Of a DNA stretch of 64,000 bases, positions 48,572 to 57,037 are shown one piece after another. Every line of letters starts with the position of its first letter. Position 1 is the first letter of the stretch. Made by a program: the position numbers and the translations under genes. The notes below the pieces were generated by a model. That model did not search any database. It was not told the origin of the DNA and worked only from the letters and a program-made list of their open reading frames with translations. Source of the DNA: Paenibacillus guangzhouensis (GTDB lineage Bacteria; Bacillota; Bacilli; Paenibacillales; Paenibacillaceae); contig NZ_CP045293.1 of the NCBI RefSeq assembly GCF_009363075.1, positions 558,001-622,000 of the forward strand, written 5' to 3'.

Positions 48572-49144
48572 TCATTCTTTGCCAGCGCCGTTTCGAAACA
48601 TCGCACCGCTTCGCAAGCGATCGACGAACTGCTGCAGCCATGTGTAATAGGCCTCGGCATGTTCTAGTTTATGTAGATCCTGTTCCGTCAATCGCTTCTC
48701 TTCGCCGGATACATCGCCTTGCAAAATTTCTCGTAAGGCTGGGAGTGCTTGTTCGATCACGCTCGTCATCACGTCCACTTCGCGCTGCAGTTTGTGGGTG
48801 AAGAAATGTTGAAAGGCTTGGAAGAAGTCTACCTCGGCAGCGAACAGCTCTTTACGCTCGAGCTTCTCCTCCAGCTTCTTCACCATTTGAGATTCGATCA
48901 AGGAACGAACTGCATAGCTCATATTGCTCTTGCTCATATTCATCTTCGTCTTCATCTCGTCCAGCGTCATCGGACGATCCTCGAAGAACATAATGCCGTA
49001 CAACTGACCTGATGAGTAGGTCGCACCATATAAGTCCATCGTCTTCGCAATGGCTTCGATGACTTGCGTGCGGGCCTGCATCCGTCGTTCGGATTCTACC
49101 TCTGTACCTGCTTCAACATCTACAACTGCATCGTTAGGGGGCAT
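48572..49144 (-). CDS. GbsR/CudC-type (MarR-like) transcriptional regulator
   Basis: This 190-residue protein has a winged helix-turn-helix (about 30-110) with the signature IAKTMDLYGATYSSGQLYGIMFFEDRPMTLDEM split around the first helices, then MSKSNMSYAVRSL as the recognition helix. This is the GbsR group, whose known members repress choline import and glycine-betaine synthesis genes. The C-terminal helices fit the dimer region. AGGAAGTGAAGG lies upstream of ATG. No choline or betaine gene is nearby, so the target is unknown; the promoter at 49178-49183 may be autoregulated. Confidence 0.85.
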   Translation of the reverse strand: MPPNDAVVDVEAGTEVESERRMQARTQVIEAIAKTMDLYGATYSSGQLYGIMFFEDRPMTLDEMKTKMNMSKSNMSYAVRSLIESQMVKKLEEKLERKELFAAEVDFFQAFQHFFTHKLQREVDVMTSVIEQALPALREILQGDVSGEEKRLTEQDLHKLEHAEAYYTWLQQFVDRLRSGAMFRNGAGKE

Positions 49145-49177
49145 TCGTCCTTCACTTCCTCCGTCAAATTTCTCACC

Positions 49178-49183
49178 ATTATA
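49178..49183 (-). promoter_or_regulatory. Extended -10 promoter of GbsR-type gene
   Basis: TGCTATAAT on the minus strand (TATAAT at 49178-49183) is an extended -10 element about 35 nt before the start codon. No clear -35 is seen. Confidence 0.5.
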
Positions 49184-49319
49184 GCAAACGCGAGCGTAAA
49201 GAAGTCGGATTTACATAATCTCCATGTTCAGTTAACCGTCCGTTGACACAGGCGTGTGAAATCGAGTGTACAATTTTTATTGAACAGTCAAGTTGAATTG
49301 GAAGACAGGAGAGATGGAC

Positions 49320-50090
49320 ATGGCGGATTTGATCGTGAACAAGATGCGATATGCTGTGAAAGGAATATTATTCGATAAGGACGGTACGCTGCTCGATTTC
49401 ATAAGCCTCTGGGGCTCATGGAGCGAATCCTTGTACAGGCATTATGCCAGCCAGCTCCCCGCAGAAATTGCGCCGTTATCAGAGCTGTGGGGCATCGTTC
49501 ATGATGATGCGGGTCATGTAAGCGACTATAACCGAAGCGGCCCGCTCGCAATGGGATCGATTCATGATCTGGTAGCGATACTGGCGTGGCAGGGGTACCG
49601 TCTTGGACTCTCTTGGGGCGATTCGATACGACTTGCTTGGGAGAGTAAGGCATTTGCAGATCGTGAGATGGAGCAACTGCGCCCGGCATGTCCGCTGCCA
49701 GGCATTATGGATCTATTACAGCAATGTCATGAGCACGGATTGGTCATGGGGATCGTGACAGCGGATGAGACGGCCGAAGCGATCAAACATATGAAATGGA
49801 CGGGATTGTATCGATATTTTCATGTGATCCTTGGTCATGATTCGGTGGAGCGCGGGAAGCCTTACCCAGACATGGTGGAGCAGGCTTGTCTCGCCTTGGG
49901 ACTCGTACCGCAAGACGTTGCTGTTATTGGCGACACCAACGGCGACATGCAGATGGGGAATGCAGCTGGGGCGCTCGTAACGATTGGACTAGGGAGCGTT
50001 GCTACTGCAGCAGCGGATCAACAAATGCTTCCAGATGCGCAGGTCATCATTGCCTCGTACGCGCAAATTCATGTGGAAACTGCTCAATAA
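49320..50090 (+). CDS. HAD-superfamily hydrolase
   Basis: This 256-residue cytoplasmic protein has the HAD motifs: nucleophile region FDKDGTLLD near 20-28, the Lys in ERGKPYPDM, and the acidic GDTNGDMQMGNAAG motif near 205-218. The helical cap between motifs I and II places it with phosphoglycolate-phosphatase/beta-phosphoglucomutase-like phosphatases. The substrate is unknown. AGGAG is best spaced for ATG 49320; the upstream TTG 49293 and ATG 49314 are less likely. It lies 46 bp before the metallophosphoesterase gene and may be co-transcribed with it. Confidence 0.88.
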   Translation: MADLIVNKMRYAVKGILFDKDGTLLDFISLWGSWSESLYRHYASQLPAEIAPLSELWGIVHDDAGHVSDYNRSGPLAMGSIHDLVAILAWQGYRLGLSWGDSIRLAWESKAFADREMEQLRPACPLPGIMDLLQQCHEHGLVMGIVTADETAEAIKHMKWTGLYRYFHVILGHDSVERGKPYPDMVEQACLALGLVPQDVAVIGDTNGDMQMGNAAGALVTIGLGSVATAAADQQMLPDAQVIIASYAQIHVETAQ

Positions 50091-50136
50091 ATAGGAATCG
50101 AACCAAACCAATCTTAGAAATCGAGGTGCCAAGTTC

Positions 50137-52617
50137 ATGAAGAAGTTTACGCGCAAGACGATATCCATGATGCTGTGCATCACCCTGGCATTCATGGCGA
50201 TCCTTCAGGCAACGCCGGACCGTATCGCGCATGCAGCTGCACAGACCGTGACGATGGACAAGCCAGCCTATTTGGAAGGACAGCCGATCACGTTATCTTA
50301 TACAGGCGCATCCAAAAAAGACTGGATTGGACTCTATAAGAAGGGGGCCGTCCAAGGAGGCAGCAACCCGTCCCTGACATATCTTTATGCATCCGCGCAG
50401 CCCGATGGACGATTATCGTTCGCCAAGCAGCTATCGCCCGGGGAATACGAGGCGTTGTATATGGAGAACGACGGGTACAATCTTTTTCAGCGCGTGCCTT
50501 TCTCGGTGATCCGATTGAATCCGCCGGCTGGAATTACCTTCGAGGATACGGATCTGGCAACAGAGTTCGTGGCGGGTGAAGTGAAAATTACACCGCCTGC
50601 CGATCCATCCAACGTAACGGATTATACGCTCTATTGGGGGAATCAGGTTGGCAAACTGCCGGGTCAATCGGTAATTGCCTCGCTGCCGCTTACCGTAACT
50701 GGTGTAACCTATGCGACCTATACCTTCCCGGCGCAGACGGTTATTCCGGCGGGGGCGACGAAGCTGCTCGCTTATTCCAACTCGGTTGCAGGGGAGTCGG
50801 TGAACGGCGTTGAAGTAGCGCTTCCGGGTCTCATCATCAAGAAGCCGAACATGAGCTTTGAGGTATTGACCGACATGCACATTACGAGCAATGCGAGCCA
50901 TACCCATAACAAAAATCTGGAGCGTGTCCTGCAAGATATTCTAGCAACGAATCCTGACAGCGACGGCATTATGACCATCGGTGATAGCACAGATAACGGA
51001 AAAGAAGCAGAATACCAGGAGCTGAGCCGAATTTTCGGCAAATACCAGCAAGACCTGCCGCCGACGTATTTCGTCCAAGGCAACCATGATGTTCGCTGGA
51101 GTGATTGGAGTAAAGTATCGGAGTACTTTACGAAATATACGTCTATGAAATCGAGCTATTATGACGTATGGGTCAAAGGGTATCATTTTATTTTCTTAGG
51201 CACGGAAAAAGGGTTGAAGGATTATTCTTACTTGTCCGACGCGCAGCTGAAGTGGTTCGAGGAGAAGCTGGCTGAGCATGCATCGAGCGGTAAGCCGATC
51301 TTCGTGTTCCATCATCAGCCGCTTAAGAATACGGTCGCGGGCGCGAACGAGAGCTACAATAAAAATTTCTACTGGTACGGTGTAAGGCAGGATAAGGAAT
51401 TTAAGACGATCTTAGCCAAATACCCGCAAGCCATTCTGTTCAGCGGACATACGCATTGGGAGCTCGGCGCGAAGGACACGATGTACAATGCCAAGTATGC
51501 CACGATGTTCAACGCGGCAGCTACTTCTTATCTCTGGACGGATAGTGATACGGGCAAAGATGGCAGCCAAGGCTATTATGTCGAAGTATATGATGACAAA
51601 GTATTGGTGAAAGGCAGAGATTTTCAGAATCGAAGCTGGATTCCGAACGCGCAGTTCGAGCTGAATATGGCGAATCAAATTCCTATCTTTGATCCGGCTG
51701 CCGATCCTGATTTGACGTTTGGCAATCCGACGGTTCATATGGTCAAAGGCACGTATCGGCCCATCGATGCCATTCAGGTGGCGTACACCGGCTCGGTTCG
51801 CGAGGATTGGATCGGGATTTTTCCAGCGGGAACGAAGCTTGGTGTAAACGTGAAGGCCATTGCGAAGCAAAAAACGAACAGCGTGAAGCAGCCCGACGGC
51901 ACAATCACCTTCAGCGGATTGAATCTCGCGCCGGGTAAATATGATGCAGTGTATGTAGGCGAAGCGGAATATCGGACGGATAACGATAATATTGAGCTTG
52001 GCCGTGTCACCTTTGAGATTTCCGATGTACCGGCTGAGATTGCGGTAACAGGGGTTCAATTGGATAAGCAGCAGCTCGACATGTTGCCAGGCGATTCATC
52101 AGCGCTTGTCGCAACCGTGACACCCGAGCAAGCAACGAATAAGGCGGTGACTTGGTCCTCGAATGATGAGAAGATTGCCAAGGTTGAGGTGAGTGATGGC
52201 CGAGCAGTGGTCCATGCGCTGAAGGCAGGCCGCGCGGAAATCACGGTGACGACGGTCGATGGCAATTTTAAGGCGGTTAGCACCGTGACGGTACATGCGC
52301 AACCAGCTGGATATCCATTTATCATAGAGCGTGCAGCGCTCGCAACGAACACCTCACTCGTCGATGCGACGGTTACGGTCAAGCCAGCAATGAGTCAGAA
52401 CACGGCGGTTGTCGTCTTCCAGCTAATGAAGGGGAATACGCCGATCGGCATTGCGGCATATCAAGCAGAAATCCCGGCTGCCGGCGGCACATTTAACGCG
52501 AAATTTAATGTCAACCGCAAGGACGGCTACCATGTCAATGTGCTCGTATTGTCCGATTTCACGGCAGATTTGACGAGTGTAGGCACGGTGCTTGCAGAGC
52601 CGGTAACGCTGAGATAA
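50137..52617 (+). CDS. Secreted metallophosphoesterase with duplicated DWIG domain and Big_2
   Basis: This 826-residue secreted protein has a signal peptide ending near AHA-AAQ. Order: a beta domain (about 35-125) with DWIGLY and QPDG...LSPGEYEALY; a calcineurin-like phosphoesterase domain (about 240-450) with TDMHIT, GDSTDN, GNHD, HHQP and GHTHWE metal-binding motifs; a second copy of the first domain (about 535-630) with DWIGIF and QPDG...LAPGKYDAVY; a bacterial Ig-like Big_2 domain (about 635-715); and a final beta region. The enzyme should cut phosphate esters outside the cell; the substrate is unknown. The DWIG motif recalls SKICH-type domains. The SLH protein follows 54 bp later. Confidence 0.88.
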   Translation: MKKFTRKTISMMLCITLAFMAILQATPDRIAHAAAQTVTMDKPAYLEGQPITLSYTGASKKDWIGLYKKGAVQGGSNPSLTYLYASAQPDGRLSFAKQLSPGEYEALYMENDGYNLFQRVPFSVIRLNPPAGITFEDTDLATEFVAGEVKITPPADPSNVTDYTLYWGNQVGKLPGQSVIASLPLTVTGVTYATYTFPAQTVIPAGATKLLAYSNSVAGESVNGVEVALPGLIIKKPNMSFEVLTDMHITSNASHTHNKNLERVLQDILATNPDSDGIMTIGDSTDNGKEAEYQELSRIFGKYQQDLPPTYFVQGNHDVRWSDWSKVSEYFTKYTSMKSSYYDVWVKGYHFIFLGTEKGLKDYSYLSDAQLKWFEEKLAEHASSGKPIFVFHHQPLKNTVAGANESYNKNFYWYGVRQDKEFKTILAKYPQAILFSGHTHWELGAKDTMYNAKYATMFNAAATSYLWTDSDTGKDGSQGYYVEVYDDKVLVKGRDFQNRSWIPNAQFELNMANQIPIFDPAADPDLTFGNPTVHMVKGTYRPIDAIQVAYTGSVREDWIGIFPAGTKLGVNVKAIAKQKTNSVKQPDGTITFSGLNLAPGKYDAVYVGEAEYRTDNDNIELGRVTFEISDVPAEIAVTGVQLDKQQLDMLPGDSSALVATVTPEQATNKAVTWSSNDEKIAKVEVSDGRAVVHALKAGRAEITVTTVDGNFKAVSTVTVHAQPAGYPFIIERAALATNTSLVDATVTVKPAMSQNTAVVVFQLMKGNTPIGIAAYQAEIPAAGGTFNAKFNVNRKDGYHVNVLVLSDFTADLTSVGTVLAEPVTLR

Positions 52618-52671
52618 ATGATCTGATGCAGGCTCCTGCAGCCTAGAACAATGATGAAAGAGGAGATTGCC

Positions 52672-54414
52672 TTGGTAAGTAAGAAACACGTCATTTCCTT
52701 CCTCCTGACAGCTCTGCTGTTAACCTCTATTCCCGTTCCGGCGGGAGCTGCGGCTCAGCCTGGATTGGTGCTGGATGCTTCGGTGAAGGCTGCCGGGGAT
52801 ACAGTGAAGCTGTCCGGTACCTCGTCTTACAATGAGGTTGTTATAAAGGTCGTTCGTCCGGATGGAACGGTGCTATATATTAACGTGGTGCATGTCACGC
52901 AAGGGTCATTTGCTGATGCATTTACGTTGCCAGCAGATGCGATAGTGGGGGAATATACGGTGGTTACCGGGCAAGGACGCGATGCTGAGCTTTCCAGTCG
53001 TTCATTCACCGTGAAGAAGAAGGCGGATGGTGGCGACAACGGGAACACAGGACATGTCGGCGGAAGCGGGGGTGGGCAGAGCCAAATTGGCGGATCGAAG
53101 CCAAATCCGGATGCTGGACTGCCGGCCGTTAAGGTAACGGATACGTCGATCTCAACTGAAATCCCCGCCTCAGCGCTAACGATGTCTAAAGAGATGGAGA
53201 ATGGACTTGCGTATGCGAAGGTCGCGGTGGATCAAGCGGCGCTGTTGAAGGCGTTTCAAGCGTTACAAGCTCATTCGGATGCCCAAGAGAAGGCGGAAAT
53301 TATTGAAATTTCCGTCCCTCGTGAAGGCAACGGATCGAAGGTCGAGCTGCCTGCCGCGGCCTTGAAAGAGGGACAGAGTGCCTTGCCTCAAGCGATGCTA
53401 TCAATCCAATCCGGCGCTTCCGTGCTGGAGCTTCCGCTCCAATCGCTGGCTGTATCACAGCTGGAGAAGTCTATGCATGCGCAAGCTTCGATGATCAAGC
53501 TCGTCGTAGCGATGCAATCGAAGCCGGACCTGCTCTTGGAGAAGGAACGGAAGGCGATGACGCAGCGAGGGATGACATTATGGAATGATCCGTCATCTTT
53601 TGTTGTGACGGCAGTGGCGAATGGGGGGCAGGCGGCAGTTGACATCGGTTCTAAACCGGTTCGACAGAACATGTCGTTCGCTTCGAAGATCGATCCGAGA
53701 ACCTCAACGGTCGTAGCGATCGATCCGAAGACGCAGGAGCTGCGCTTCGTGCCTGCTCAATTCCAGCCCGCGGCTGACGGGGGCGGGACTACCGTGATCT
53801 TCCAAGGCTACGCGAGTATGGAATATATGGTTATTTCCTCTCGTCCGACCTTCGGAGATACGGCTGGCCATTGGGCGCAGCCATCAATTGAGCATTTGGC
53901 TGCGAAGCAAATTGTTCAAGGGACTTCCTTGCATGCATTTGATCCGAACGGTCAAGTGACGCGTGCGGAATTCACGGCGATTCTTGTAAGAGCCTTGAGC
54001 CTTCCATCGACAGATCAACCTGCTTCAACGGCATTCCGGGACGTTCAGGTTGGAGATTGGTTCGCGGGAGCCGTGCATACGGCCAGCCAAACTGGGCTGA
54101 TTGACGGGATGCCTGACGGCACATTCCAGCCGAAAGCTCTAGTGACGCGCGAGCAGATGGCCGTCATGATTGAACGTGCGATGGTTCACTTGGATCACAA
54201 GCCTACAAATGGGCGCATCGAACTTACAAGCCGTTATAAAGATGCAGGACAGATTGGCGAATGGGCGAAAGAGTCGATGGCGCTGCTCGTAGCAGAGAAG
54301 GTGATGGAAGGTGTTCGTTCAGATCAATTGGCTCCGAAAATGGCGGCGACGCGCGCTGAAGCGGTAACGCTAATGGAACGTGTCATGCAATTTGCCAAGC
54401 TGTTGGAAGATTAG
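52672..54414 (+). CDS. SLH-domain surface protein
   Basis: This 580-residue secreted protein has a signal peptide ending near AGA-AAQ, an N-terminal beta domain (about 25-110; YNEVVIKVVRPDGTVLYI), a Gly-rich linker (about 125-145), a middle region of unknown fold, and three C-terminal SLH domains (about 393-445, 454-505, 520-575; FGDTAGHWAQPSIEHLAAKQ, FRDVQVGDWFAGAVHTASQT, YKDAGQIGEWAKESMALL). The SLH domains anchor it to pyruvylated wall polymer. AGAGGAG is placed six bases before TTG 52672, giving a good signal peptide. It probably forms an operon with the metallophosphoesterase gene. Confidence 0.9.
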   Translation: MVSKKHVISFLLTALLLTSIPVPAGAAAQPGLVLDASVKAAGDTVKLSGTSSYNEVVIKVVRPDGTVLYINVVHVTQGSFADAFTLPADAIVGEYTVVTGQGRDAELSSRSFTVKKKADGGDNGNTGHVGGSGGGQSQIGGSKPNPDAGLPAVKVTDTSISTEIPASALTMSKEMENGLAYAKVAVDQAALLKAFQALQAHSDAQEKAEIIEISVPREGNGSKVELPAAALKEGQSALPQAMLSIQSGASVLELPLQSLAVSQLEKSMHAQASMIKLVVAMQSKPDLLLEKERKAMTQRGMTLWNDPSSFVVTAVANGGQAAVDIGSKPVRQNMSFASKIDPRTSTVVAIDPKTQELRFVPAQFQPAADGGGTTVIFQGYASMEYMVISSRPTFGDTAGHWAQPSIEHLAAKQIVQGTSLHAFDPNGQVTRAEFTAILVRALSLPSTDQPASTAFRDVQVGDWFAGAVHTASQTGLIDGMPDGTFQPKALVTREQMAVMIERAMVHLDHKPTNGRIELTSRYKDAGQIGEWAKESMALLVAEKVMEGVRSDQLAPKMAATRAEAVTLMERVMQFAKLLED

Positions 54415-54425
54415 TATGTGATGAG

Positions 54426-54455
54426 AGCCCGAACCTTGATGGTTCGGGCTTTTTT
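54426..54455 (+). terminator. Terminator of SLH-protein gene
   Basis: AGCCCGAACC (54426-54435) pairs perfectly with GGTTCGGGCT (54441-54450), followed by T6. Confidence 0.92.
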
Positions 54456-54482
54456 GTGAGAATGATGCATTCCTGCTATAAT
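54454..54482 (+). promoter_or_regulatory. Promoter of efflux gene
   Basis: TTGTGA (54454-54459), an exact 17-nt spacer and TATAAT (54477-54482) preceded by TGC (extended -10). Transcription should begin near 54489, giving a leader of about 137 nt. Confidence 0.8.
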
Positions 54483-54497
54483 GTCTAATAGATTTAC

Positions 54498-54625
54498 CCC
54501 CCTATTACATTGCAAGGTGATATTAAGATGCTCTCATTTGCTAGATTGATTAAATGCAAACCCCCGATTCCCTGACAACCCTTAATCTTTTTTGAGATTT
54601 TCGAAAATGATAGGGGGAGTTTGCA
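54498..54625 (+). promoter_or_regulatory. Translational attenuator leader of efflux gene
   Basis: The efflux gene's ribosome-binding site AGGGGGAG is hidden in a stem: TGCAAACCCC (54555-54564) pairs with GGGGAGTTTGCA (54614-54625), 11 bp with one bulged A. A second segment, CCCCCTAT (54498-54505), is perfectly complementary to ATAGGGGG (54610-54617) and competes for the same bases. The left strand of the main stem lies inside a 15-codon leader ORF (54528-54575), so a ribosome stalled there would free the ribosome-binding site. This is the layout of inducible erm and cat genes. Confidence 0.75.
54528..54575 (+). CDS. Leader peptide of efflux gene, MLSFARLIKCKPPIP
   Basis: A 15-codon ORF starts at ATG 54528, seven bases after AAGGTGA (54514-54520), and stops with TGA at 54573-54575, 50 bp before the efflux start. 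Codons 10-13 (Cys-Lys-Pro-Pro) are the bases that sequester the efflux gene's ribosome-binding site. The Pro-rich end could slow ribosomes by itself. The role in sensing a translation inhibitor is inference from the layout. Confidence 0.7.
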   Translation: MLSFARLIKCKPPIP

Positions 54626-55816
54626 GTGGAAAGAAAAATCTCAACGACGTCGTTGTTCTTATTTATTGTTCTTGTGGGATTCCCACAAATTAGTGAAACC
54701 ATTTATACACCATCGTTACCGGATATCGCGGATCAATTCCATGCCAGCAGCAACATGATCCAGCTCACGCTCAGCATTTATTTTCTAGGCTTTGCGCTTG
54801 GTGTCTTCTGCTGGGGGAGGTTATCCGATTCGATCGGTCGACGTCCTGCGATGCTCTGGGGAATTGCTGTCTATGGCTTGGGCAGTCTAGGTTGCTATTT
54901 GTCTGGTTCGGTCGAATGGCTGCTCGTCAGTCGATTGATTCAAGCCTTTGGCGCGAGTACAGGCTCCGTCGTGACACAGACGATGCTGCGCGAGAGTATC
55001 GATGGCGCGAAACGGCACGCCGTGTTCGCTCAAATCTCCGCCGCACTGGCCTTTACGCCGGCGATCGGCCCGCTGATTGGCGGATGGGTGGATCAATCCC
55101 TTGGCTTTCGAGCGGTGTTCCTCACCTTGGTGGTGATGAGTGTGGGCATCTTCGCCTATGCCTTCTACGCCTTAGCTGAGACGAGAGAAGCGTCAGCGAT
55201 CACCAAGATCAGTACGGTTGCCGTGGCAAGGCGTTTACTGAAGGATCGTAGAGTCTGGGGATATGGTTTTCTCATTGGTGCGACGAATGGTATCCTGTTC
55301 AGCTATTACGCGGAAGCGCCCTTTATTTTTATCGGCTATTTCCGGATTCAACCGGGCGTGTTCGGGTTCCTTGGGATCTTCGTGGCTTTGTCCTCCATCA
55401 TCGGGGCGATGATATCCCGCCGTATGTTAGCCCGATATTCGGCCGTTCACATCATTCTGCTCGGCTGTCTTGTCACAACGGCAGGCGCCGCATGTCTTAC
55501 AGCACTCGTGCTGTGGGGCATTAGCCCTTCCGTGATCGATATGGTGCTTATGATTGCTTGTATTTTCATTCTCTTGTTGGGGATTGGCATGGCGATTCCG
55601 AACTGTTTGAGCCTGGCATTGGTTCAATACGGCGACGTATCAGGTACGGCAGGCGCGATTTTTGGACTAGCCTATTATTTGCTGGTTAGTCTGATTACGA
55701 GCGGTATGAGTTATCTACACAGTGGCTCTTTGATGGTGATGCCCGTGTACTTTCTAGTACTTGCCGTTGGCATGGTGCTCGTGAGCAAGCGGATTGGTCG
55801 CCATGAAATTAGGTAA
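54626..55816 (+). CDS. Bcr/CflA-type MFS drug efflux transporter
   Basis: This 396-residue membrane protein has 12 predicted helices. The N-terminal half has the SETIYTPSLPDIADQF segment typical of Bcr/CflA drug-resistance transporters, and the loop between helices 2 and 3 has the GRLSDSIGRRPAMLWG MFS signature. The mid-sequence LAFTPAIGPLIGGW is the antiporter motif C. Such proton antiporters export compounds such as bicyclomycin, chloramphenicol/florfenicol or sulfonamides; the substrate here is not known. The start is GTG 54626, directly after GGGGGAGTTTGCA, whose ribosome-binding site is held in the attenuator stem. A strong terminator follows. Confidence 0.9.
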   Translation: MERKISTTSLFLFIVLVGFPQISETIYTPSLPDIADQFHASSNMIQLTLSIYFLGFALGVFCWGRLSDSIGRRPAMLWGIAVYGLGSLGCYLSGSVEWLLVSRLIQAFGASTGSVVTQTMLRESIDGAKRHAVFAQISAALAFTPAIGPLIGGWVDQSLGFRAVFLTLVVMSVGIFAYAFYALAETREASAITKISTVAVARRLLKDRRVWGYGFLIGATNGILFSYYAEAPFIFIGYFRIQPGVFGFLGIFVALSSIIGAMISRRMLARYSAVHIILLGCLVTTAGAACLTALVLWGISPSVIDMVLMIACIFILLLGIGMAIPNCLSLALVQYGDVSGTAGAIFGLAYYLLVSLITSGMSYLHSGSLMVMPVYFLVLAVGMVLVSKRIGRHEIR

Positions 55817-55833
55817 ATATTAAGTCTGTAAGC

Positions 55834-55869
55834 AAAAAAGGTTACGCCCGTTAGGGCATAACCTTTTTT
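55834..55869. terminator. Terminator of efflux gene
   Basis: AAAAAAGGTTACGCCC (55834-55849) pairs with GGGCATAACCTTTTTT (55854-55869), 16 bp with one mismatch, with A and T runs on both sides; it may work in both directions. Confidence 0.9.
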
Positions 55870-55935
55870 GGCGTTATGAAATCTGAACATGACGAGCATG
55901 GCTCAGGGAACGTCACGCTGGTGTGGAGTTGTCAT

Positions 55936-56679
55936 CTATTCCAACAAGCCAAGCTTCTCATATACCTCTGCTGTAATAACACCATCTTGTTGCATATCAT
56001 GATCCCTCTGAAAATGTTTTACGGCTAACGTTGTATCTGAACGAAATTTGCCGTTACTCGTGCCTCGAAAATATCCAGCACTTTTCAAACGTGATTGGAC
56101 CAACTGTACATCGCCCCCTACATCACCCTCTGCCAATCTTCTCGGTTCATGATTGCTATCTCCAAGAACATGACCATAGATGGTTACTTTGGATCCAAGG
56201 GGAATCAGCTCATATAATTCAAGTACATCATAATTACGCATCCGAATGCACCCATGGCTGCGATGACTTCCGATGGAGTCCGGCCGGTTGGTCCCATGAA
56301 TACCGTAAGCACCCCAAGGAACATTTAATCCAAGCCACCGAGGACCGAAGGAAGGCCCCCAGTTCTTCCCTTTGTATATAATTTGGTATTCTCCAACAGG
56401 GGTTGGCGTTGTTGGATTGCCGACAGCGACAGTATAGGTCTTCACGATTTTGTCTTTGGTTCGTACGACCATTTTGTGGCGCTCGGGATAGATGTCAATG
56501 GAATAGATTCCTTGTTCCGCTACAATAGGCAACGAAGGTTCTGCCACCGCTCGATTTCGATGTGTTGCATAGGAGAACAATATTATGATCATGAACGAGA
56601 TGACTACCTTATGTACCTTAGGAAGCAATATTTGATTTATGGAATCCTTCACATTTCTTAGGGCTTTCTTGTTGAGCAT
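55936..56679 (-). CDS. L,D-transpeptidase (YkuD) with peptidoglycan-binding domain
   Basis: This 247-residue membrane-anchored protein has one TM segment (about 25-42), a YkuD catalytic domain (about 60-165) and a C-terminal PG_binding_1 domain (about 180-245; VQLVQSRLKSAGYF, LAVKHFQRDHDMQQDG). The active site is complete: HGTNRPDSIGSHRSHGCIRM with the catalytic Cys near 146 and the upstream His. It cross-links or modifies peptidoglycan outside the membrane, and related proteins act in spore cortex or vegetative wall. GGAG lies nine bases before ATG. It stands alone; the next gene upstream is a small glycine-rich protein. Confidence 0.92.
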   Translation of the reverse strand: MLNKKALRNVKDSINQILLPKVHKVVISFMIIILFSYATHRNRAVAEPSLPIVAEQGIYSIDIYPERHKMVVRTKDKIVKTYTVAVGNPTTPTPVGEYQIIYKGKNWGPSFGPRWLGLNVPWGAYGIHGTNRPDSIGSHRSHGCIRMRNYDVLELYELIPLGSKVTIYGHVLGDSNHEPRRLAEGDVGGDVQLVQSRLKSAGYFRGTSNGKFRSDTTLAVKHFQRDHDMQQDGVITAEVYEKLGLLE

Positions 56680-56759
56680 GCTTGTTCACTCCGCAGTATA
56701 CTGGATCAAATGATTTGTTCTAGCTGGAACAGCCATTGGGAGATTTTGCGCTAAAAAGA

Positions 56760-56786
56760 GGTTATCAACGTGATATGATGATAACC
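56760..56786 (-). terminator. Terminator of glycine-zipper gene
   Basis: On the minus strand, GGTTATCA and TGATAACC form a perfect 8-bp stem (56760-56767 with 56779-56786), followed by TCTTTTT. Confidence 0.75.
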
Positions 56787-56818
56787 CCTAGGAATTTTTT
56801 ACGTTCCTAAATTGTTGC

Positions 56819-57037
56819 TTATTCTTCTGTAGGGTTCGCCGTGTAGTCGCCATCCTCAACGGTATCACCAACTTTGTTGCCCAAAGCCGCACCAACAATA
56901 CCGCCTACCACGGAACCAACGGGACCTAGCACAGAACCGATGACAACACCCATTGCACCGCCGCTTACAGTCCCCAATGCTTCGCCATTACCAATGTGAT
57001 CTTCATCGTTGTTTGCATGTTCTTTATTTGGTGCCAT
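56819..57037 (-). CDS. Small glycine-zipper protein
   Basis: This 72-residue protein has a charged N-terminus, a glycine-zipper hydrophobic segment (GTVSGGAMGVVIGSVLGPVG then GSVVGGIVGAALGN, about 22-56) and an acidic C-terminus. The segment is long enough for two membrane-spanning helices, and glycine zippers favour tight helix packing. AGGAG is eight bases before the ATG at 57035-57037; the GTG at 57046 overlaps that AGGAG and is unlikely. Function is unknown; similar short proteins in Bacillales are annotated only as hypothetical or as membrane or spore-associated. Confidence 0.7.
   Translation of the reverse strand: MAPNKEHANNDEDHIGNGEALGTVSGGAMGVVIGSVLGPVGSVVGGIVGAALGNKVGDTVEDGDYTANPTEE

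Noticed and set aside
49243-49274. TTGACA ... TACAAT promoter before the HAD gene
   Set aside because: The spacer is 20 nt, too long for a normal sigma-A promoter.
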